The notes below the pieces were generated by a model. That model was given only the letters and a program-made list of their open reading frames with translations, had not been told where the DNA came from and made no database searches. The position numbers and the translations under genes were made by a program. Shown one piece after another: positions 58,110 through 64,000 of a DNA stretch of 64,000 nt. The stretch is from Carnegiea gigantea (Eukaryota; Streptophyta; Magnoliopsida; Caryophyllales; Cactaceae): contig JAKOGI010000430.1 of the NCBI GenBank assembly GCA_029747015.1, forward strand, positions 45,001 to 109,000, in the 5' to 3' direction. Numbering within the stretch: the first letter of the stretch is position 1; each line of letters opens with the position of its first letter.

Positions 58110-59849
58110 ATGTTGACGGATTCACCAAAAGATTGTGGCCCGAGAATAAATAAAAGAAAATGGAAAGAAGAAGAAGATGATGCACTCATTGAAGCTCTTA
58201 AAGATCTTGTAAACGAGAGAACATCATTTCAAAAAAAAAGCCGATAATGCGTTCAAACCAAGATTCTAAACACTGTTGCAGAGAAACTTAAGGCCAGATT
58301 GCCCGAATCAAATCAAAAAGCTCAGTCACATGTGTCGACACTTTAAAGGCATCCATAATGTTGTACATGACATGGTAGTTGGAAGCTGCACAAGTGGATT
58401 TGGATGGGACCCAGAAACGAAGTCAGTGGTGGCCGAGAAAGAAGTTTGGAAAGCTTATGAGAAGGTAAGCTCGTTCAACCTAATTTTATGGTTCTGAAAA
58501 TTGAAATAAAGCCATGTTGGGTGTTTGTTCATCACTCAAGCTGAAGTAAACTCTCAAAGTCATTGTTCATTCATACTTCAAATTTGGTCATGCACTCATT
58601 GTCTCCATTGCTCGCTGCCGCGAATAACATGTAAGTAACCTATCCAACGTCATATTTATTGTTAAGGTACTTCTGGATCTGTCAAATATCTTCCACTTTT
58701 AGAACTTATATGTTCTCTGTTCATGGCTTTATATATGCTCAAACTCTATGATGGATAATAAATTGTAGCAGCAAGTCCATTTTGGACTTTACCCTTAGCT
58801 ACTTGTTAATAATGACGGGTAGTAAGCAATGTAACTCTCTAAGTTGTGTTGTCCTGTGAATTAGCATACTTTTATATAGGGGTAAGCTACTATTCTTGTG
58901 GGGATCTTTGGATGCTTTTGGGATTATCTAATTTCTGTTATGCTGCTTAATTCTACTTAATTTGTCAATGTCCTCAATACATTTGCAAGTGATTAGCTTT
59001 TGTTAGTATAATAGCATTATGGTAATGTTATAGAAGGTTCTAGTCATTGTTTCATGTCAATCTTGAACTTGGCATCAGATTCTTAGATTTGATTGAAAAG
59101 ATTGCTAAGTAGAAGCATTTTTAGGGATGCCACTACAATTTTGCAACTTTGTATAATTCAGTCTGTTTCTCTCAGTTTACATCTTCAGTCAGCAAGAATG
59201 TGCTTGATTAGATTCAAGGAAGAAAAATCAAAATAGCTTAGTTTGCAACTTTTTAATGTTTTTAATTGCTCTTTTTACTGGTTGTGTTGTAATATTATTA
59301 ATGGTTCATGATGCAGAGCCACCCTAGAGCTAATGATTGGAGATGTAAACTGTGCCCTTATTATGAGAATTTGTACATTATCTTTGGAAAGGACCTTGCT
59401 TCGAGGAAAGATGCTCAAGGCCCTGAAGAAATGGAAGATGAGGTGAATGAAGAGGGAGAGAATGAAGTGTCAAGTAAGAAAGATGTACCTGAATCCTTAT
59501 CTACTCAAGAGCCTTCTGGGGTTGAGGGAAGTTCTGGAAAATCTGAAAACTTAGGGAAATGGGTAAGAGCATCTGATAACTTAGTTAAACGCTTATCAGA
59601 AGTTGCATCTGTTCTCGAGAGAGAGATAAGGCTGCTAGTAGTAACATCAGTCGAGCTATCAGCTTTGATGTCGTATTAAGTGAGAAGCGCTCCAAATTGA
59701 ATGAAGAATTTGCTAACCTGGTTTTGACAATCATAGAGAGGCATCGAGCGGCAAGAAAAATTGCATTTGAGCTGGAGAGCGTAGATTTATTTTTTAGTAT
59801 TCCTAATGTCGAAAGGAAAGAGTAGGTGCAAGCTCTTCTTCGAGGAGAT
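58110..59849 (+). pseudogene. Harbinger partner protein, Myb/SANT-like (two exons)
   Basis: Exon 1 from ATG 58110 starts MLTDSPKDCGPRINKRKW and EEEDDALIEALKDLVNE, a Myb/SANT-like domain; after a frameshift in the A run at 58229-58237 it continues ADNAFKPRF, KLKARLPESNQKAQSHV and GFGWDPETKSVVAEKEVWKA up to a donor at 58464/58465. Exon 2 starts 59317 with SHPRANDWR, PYYENLYIIFGKD, an acidic linker, and after a frame change near 59628 reaches FSIPNVERKE and VQALLRGD at the solo LTR edge. In this superfamily the Myb/SANT protein helps transposase recognise the ends. Several breaks make it a pseudogene. Confidence 0.82.
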
Positions 59850-61203
59850 TGTTCAGTCTTAAATAGTAACACAAGTGCACGGCGTAGCAGTAGCTAGCAA
59901 CCGGCAAGTAGGGCTCGAATCTACAGGAAACTTTGCTTTCAACTACTAGAACTTAGATTATTCTACCCAAGCTAGGCAATCAAAATTGGAGTTTTGTAGC
60001 TTAACTAAAGGAAATAATAACAACTAAAAGATGGAATAAAGAGTAGAAGAGTAAACACCTAGGTTGGAACTAACAGCACGATTATGCTAGTGAATGAGTT
60101 ACTAGCCCCATCAAACATTTTCAAGCATGCATCACGGATGGATAGATTGTCAATTAAGTTCATCTCATCCCTCTCTCAAGGGTCGAAGACTAATCCTAGA
60201 ACTATAGTCGCCTATTCTCATGGGACTAAAAGTTGAAGGATTACAAGGTCTACAGTCTACAATCTCAATTAGGGTCTTAATTATTTTTATATTAAAACCC
60301 TAATCGTCTACTAAGTCGCACTAGGTAAAGGTTTCGTCTCTCAACGCTCTCCTAAACCCTAATAAAGAGGATGAATGCTCTTTCGAGCATTTCATCGAGC
60401 ATGTGACGTGCGTAATAGAATTCACAATTACAAAACAAAGGGAAAGCGGGGATTGGGCTAATTCATGATTCAACCATACATATTCGGTGTTAATCCCAAC
60501 ATAAGTTGGAGGATTTAGCCTACAATCATGTTTAGAACAATAATCCAATAACTCAATTCAACAACCATGGCATCCAAACTCTAGAACAATTAAGAACAAG
60601 AGGAGAGAATTAAGATGAAGAACCTTGAATTAATAGCATGAATTAACGGTAGAACAAACTTCAATCCAATAGCGTATTTAAAAGTGTGAAAGTAAAACTC
60701 TCTAGTAAAACCTAAGAATCGCCTAAGAAACTGTCTGGGAAAAAAAAAACTGAATGTCCCCAAAACAACCCCGAAGGAAAACTTAAGTCGTGACGCGGAA
60801 CGGGGGTGGCACGGTCGTGCTTCGAGGCACGGTGGGACTGTGCCAAAAATCTGCAACGGCTTAGCCCGGCACAAGTGGCACGGCCAGGCCATGCCACTTG
60901 GCGGCTTCGGCCAATTGTGCCGGTTTTCGTGGCCTGGCTGTGCTACATGTGTTCGATCCCTTGGGAGTTCTGTGTGACCCTTTTTCGCGGCTTTAAACTC
61001 GTCTCCTTGGCACTTCTTTCTGCTAAATGTCGTTCATCTTTCCGTTTCTTCGACAAAGTCTTTGAATATACCGAAAGATGCTATATGAGTAAAATGTACG
61101 CTAACAGAGGTTAATTCGACCCTTCTCTTAGTAGAATTGAATATGAAAACACTTAGAGAAGGTCGATTAGGGGCTGAAATTGGGACAAAATAGAGGTTCA
61201 ACA
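59850..61203 (-). mobile_element. Solo LTR of a gypsy-like retrotransposon (1354 bp)
   Basis: Read on the minus strand it begins TGTTGAACCTC and ends GAACA. The 5-bp duplication GAGAT lies at 59845-59849 and 61204-61208. There is no internal domain, primer site or second copy, so the LTRs recombined. A GC-rich core (60780-60950) with GGCACGGTCGTGC-like words and the word order near the 3' end (TTGAAAGCAAAGTTTCCTG) resemble the LTRs at 46935-50765; the two are probably related families in opposite orientation. It sits a few bases before the stop of the Myb/SANT gene. Confidence 0.93.
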
Positions 61204-61208
61204 GAGAT

Positions 61209-61898
61209 ATTTAGACTCAGTAAGATAATTAATTGTATGATTATATGTATTTTTGGTTCTTGCTACTCTCCTATATCAATGGTTTTCCTTCTTTACCACC
61301 TCACAGGTTTGTCATCACCACAATCATCATCATCCCTTTCTTGCTAGTCCAATCATATATGAAAAAGTGTATTAAGTGAAGAATGCTGTTGGACTTTGAA
61401 TGTGACGAAACATTGTGAAACCTATGCTATGTAGTTTAGATATTTGTGGTTAGTGAAATTTTCCATCTATGTTTATGCTTAATGTTGGGTCACCAATGTT
61501 TTGGAATTGGTGAAACAATTACCAAGTTTATTTGGTTTTACTTAGTAGAGATGAAGTTTCGATTAATATGAACTTTAGTATTTAAGTTTGAATTAGTCTT
61601 TTTATTTCTTGTAATTTTATATGACATATGCTGTCTTATCATATCATTTGTAATTATGAGGGAGAAAACCACAAATAATAATATTGATAATCTTAAAAAT
61701 AAATATTTCTAAATAAAGTTGGATACAAAGTTCATTCCATTATAGATTAGATAACTAACAAAACATGGTAACGGAATGATATTTACTTTACTTTATGTAA
61801 TTAGTTTATAACCAACCAAACGTAGTAATGCAATCACTATTACATTAAACTTCATTTCTATGATATCACATTGTTGATTGCATCCAACAAACGCTACC
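61209..61898. other. Right non-coding part of the Harbinger element
   Basis: Begins ATTTAG directly after the duplication, supplying the stop codon of the Myb/SANT gene. Contains two end-like motifs (near 61813 and 61890) and is otherwise without features. Confidence 0.5.
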
Positions 61899-61966
61899 TA
61901 TATGTCTATCTCGTGCCTTTTGTTGTATGTGTGCTAGTGATGAGAGTGCATCCTCTAGTCACCTGT

Positions 61967-62281
61967 AGACATGACAAATGGGTCATTTAATTCGGGTATG
62001 GATCGTGTTAAGTTTAGGTCGTGTCATATTTCAGGTCAGTACGGTTTGGACTGAGTGAACTTCGATTTGGGTCGACTTTGGATTAACCGTTTTTGGGTGC
62101 AATATGCTTGTCATGCAAAAATAAGCAACTTTGTAGAAAATTTTTCAGGTCGGGTATAGTTCAGTTCGGTCAATTTGAGTTTCAGTTGCACTTTTGGGTG
62201 AGACTATTTCAAATATCGGATCGAGTATAGATCCAGATCGTTCAGTTTGAATTTCAAGTCTCGGGTGATTTTGTCAGGGCA
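61967..62281. mobile_element. hAT-like MITE family B, copy 2
   Basis: Starts TAGACATGACAAATGGG and ends TTTTGTCAGGGCA, an imperfect inverted pair. It shares ATATGCTTGTCATGCAAAAATAA and GGGTGAACTTCGATTTGGG-like phrases with 33686-33936. Target duplication not resolved. Confidence 0.6.
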
Positions 62282-62370
62282 AATCAACTTGGCTAGACAC
62301 GAGGCTTGCTTCCTACGCTAACTGCCCTTTGCATTACTTCTTGTCTAAAAGAGGGGGAAAAAAATTCTTG

Positions 62371-62504
62371 ATGCCGGAAAAAGAAATTGCCGAAGTATTC
62401 GCAATTGACGAATCAACTCCTGCAGCACCGCTCTCAAACCGCCGTTCCATTGCTCTCCCAGATCATCTCTCCGCCCCCCGTCTCAAATTTCTTTATCAAT
62501 TGCC
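62371..62504 (+). CDS. Putative first exon of an unidentified gene
   Basis: ATG 62371 opens MPEKEIAEVFAIDESTPAAP and continues LSNRRSIALPDHLSAPRLKF to YQL, ending at GCC/GTAAGTTC, an excellent plant donor (phase 2). Read-through meets TAA immediately after the donor, as expected for an intron. The composition (GC-richer, balanced amino acids) is unlike the flanking AT-rich DNA. I do not recognise the family. The next exon would lie beyond the MITE at 62699-63456 and possibly beyond the window. Confidence 0.45.
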
Positions 62505-62698
62505 GTAAGTTCATTCAATTGCTAATTTTCTGTTCCGATTTCTGCTGTTTGACTCACAATGCCCATTACCTATTAATTTATTTTTTTTTAATTTTGTGCC
62601 ATGCCAATTTCGCCGATACCGTATTTTCGTTTTGATTTTGGTTGGTTGCAGCTTGTTTTTGGCGATAAGTGCGTGTATTTTTTAAAATATTCAGTTAA

Positions 62699-63456
62699 GG
62701 GCTTGTTCTTTTCGTGGATAAATGAGATGGGTAAAAGATTGAAGTGGGTTGAGGTTGGTTGAAATTGGTATTTTTTTGAGGTGGGTTGAAGTAGGTTGAA
62801 GTAGGTTGAAGTTGGTATATTTTTTTTTGTGGTGGGTTGAAGTGGGTTAAAATAATAAGAATATAATTATGTGTGATAGTTTATGAAGTTATTGTAATTT
62901 TTAGTGCATTTTTTCGCTGAATGGTAATTTCATAATTTTGTAACTATTTTTCTAGAAGTTGGAGGCCGGCACAACTTATCAATTATTTTTAACGATTTGG
63001 GTTACAAAATTTATTGATGACAACTTTTTATATTCGTGCTTTTTTTTTAATGGGTAAATTTGAAAATACCAATCTAAATCCACTTCAACCTACTTTAATC
63101 CACTTTCACTATCAACTAAAGTTTAATTTATGACATTAAAAAATTCTACTACTTCAACTGACCTTAACATACCTTAATCTACTTCACCCTTTTACCCACC
63201 CGAAGTTACTTATGAATTTTTACCATTTTTAAATTATACTACTTTGTAAAAATAATTAAATCTCACATGATACTTTACAAATCATTAAATTTATGAAGGG
63301 GTGGGTTGAAGTTGGTTGAAGTGGGTTGAGGTGGGTTGAAGTAGATTGAAGTGAGTTGAGATTGATATTTTTTTCAGATGGGTTGAAGTTGGTTGAAGTG
63401 GGTTGAAGTGAGTTGAGGTTGATGATTTTAAAATGACCTACGAAAAGAACATGGCC
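62699..63456. mobile_element. Tourist-like MITE with TTGAAGTGGG repeats, copy 2 (758 bp)
   Basis: The left end GGGCTTGTTCTTTTCGTGG and the right end read on the minus strand (GGCCATGTTCTTTTCGTAGG) are inverted copies. TAA flanks it at 62696-62698 and 63457-63459. The interior has TTGAAGTGGG-type repeats on the plus strand at 62735-62840 and 63298-63420 and the inverse (CCACTTCAACC) at 63078-63190, so the element may itself be composite. Confidence 0.88.
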
Positions 63457-63459
63457 TAA

Positions 63460-64000
63460 ATGGGGATTGTTTTCAAGGGATATAAAATAAGTGTTCAATT
63501 TGAATTGGGGGCCCTTGCCAAAAAAGAAAAAAAAAAAAAATTGAATTGGGGACATTGAAAAACCCAAGTGTAGTACCCCATAATGGGGGAAAACTTCAAT
63601 AGTTGAAAGTTTAAAGTGCGTGATACTTACTTGAAAATTGTTGCTAATTTCTAGCAATCACTCAGTTGTTGATGTCACCAGGAAGCTCTTGTGCTATTAA
63701 CTAAACTTATTCAATAGTTAATTCGGCCTTATTTAATTTGTAATGGGTCCCTGTTCATTTAGCACAAGTCTGCGTTCATGGTTTTCTGATTGTGGGGGTC
63801 ATATTGGGGTTACAGTGCGCATAGTGGCTTCTGATTCTCAATTTTCACCTTTTTGGGTTTTTCTCTTTTTTTTTTTGTGGCGGTTCCGGGGCCCGGGGGT
63901 GAGGGGACGGCAAACAAGTGCTCTACTTTCAGAGTATAGTTGCCTACATTTAAATCTTTTCAATTTTGTTACGATAGGATCCATGCTAGGTAGTAATTTT
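63460..64000. other. Right edge of the window, no gene seen
   Basis: No exon could be assigned. T9 followed by a GGGGCCCGGGGG-type G/C stretch occurs at 63870-63910. If the exon at 62371-62504 is real, this belongs to its first intron. Confidence 0.35.

Larger units (their letters stand above)
55683..61899 (+). mobile_element. PIF/Harbinger element, internally deleted, with nested solo LTR
   Basis: The left end CGTTTGGTTGGTGGTAATCA and the right end read on the minus strand (CGTTTGTTGGATGCAATCAA) are similar inverted copies; related subterminal copies occur near 55751 and 61807. Between them are the two genes typical of the superfamily: the DDE transposase C-terminus (about 57290-57657) and a Myb/SANT protein (58110-59849), both on the plus strand. 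The N-terminal two thirds of the transposase are missing. A solo LTR (59850-61203) and a 598-bp duplication add length. The 3-bp target duplication is unresolved. Confidence 0.78.

Noticed and set aside
1..64000. CRISPR arrays, prokaryotic operons, tRNA or rRNA genes
   Set aside because: Searched by eye for regular spaced repeats and cloverleaf or rRNA motifs; the repeats present are transposon-derived or minisatellites and the DNA is plant nuclear.

Overview
This is a plant nuclear window, most likely from a eudicot; the sequence alone does not fix the species. The evidence is AT-rich DNA with spliced genes, a plant-specific integrin-linked kinase (ILK) family gene, and plant transposon families (CACTA/En-Spm, Ty1-copia of the short-LTR Ale type, RTE and L1 LINEs, MULE, PIF/Harbinger with its Myb/SANT partner, Tourist-like and hAT-like MITEs). 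No bacterial-type operon, CRISPR array, rRNA or tRNA gene was found.

Layout. About 1-10946: right part of a degenerate CACTA element that enters from the left and ends in a classic CACTA terminus at 10946. It holds a broken TNPD-like transposase (2796-6448), a broken Transposase_24-type second gene (about 6933-8512), an inserted RTE-LINE tail with target duplication, an antisense L1 endonuclease scrap and a Harbinger-like MITE. About 10950-18450: gene-free DNA with hAT-like MITEs, a decayed repeat array and a Tourist-like MITE. 18451-24318: a complete but dead copia element with LTRs of only about 105 bp, 5-bp target duplication ATTAC, and a hAT-type MITE inside its RNase H region. 25560-27181: minus-strand RTE LINE remnant. 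27250-33940: gene-free, with MITEs and minisatellites.

34655-41290 is the one clearly intact gene: an 11-exon ILK-family (ankyrin plus RAF-like kinase) gene encoding 473 residues, with a Tourist-like MITE in intron 1 and a probable GC-AG intron 3. About 44610-53501: a MULE with imperfect long TIRs and a minus-strand transposase. That gene is split exactly by a 3.8-kb non-autonomous LTR retrotransposon (46935-50765, duplication GTAGT). 53500-55690: a TPR-protein fragment and an unrecognised ORF. About 55683-61899: a PIF/Harbinger element with a truncated transposase, a Myb/SANT partner gene, an apparently perfect 598-bp tandem duplication and a solo LTR (59850-61203, duplication GAGAT). 61967-64000: two more MITEs around what looks like the first exon of an unidentified gene (62371-62504).

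Overall the window is a nested-transposon landscape around one conserved kinase gene. Insertion order can be read directly: copia then hAT MITE; MULE then LTR element; Harbinger then LTR element later reduced to a solo LTR; CACTA then LINE tail. I found no convincing new cellular system. The most unusual items are the perfect 598-bp duplication, the exact nested insertions, palindromic GC-rich LTR cores, and recurrent T-run/G-run composite tracts, several of them in the kinase introns. All coordinates were read by eye; identities were not computed.
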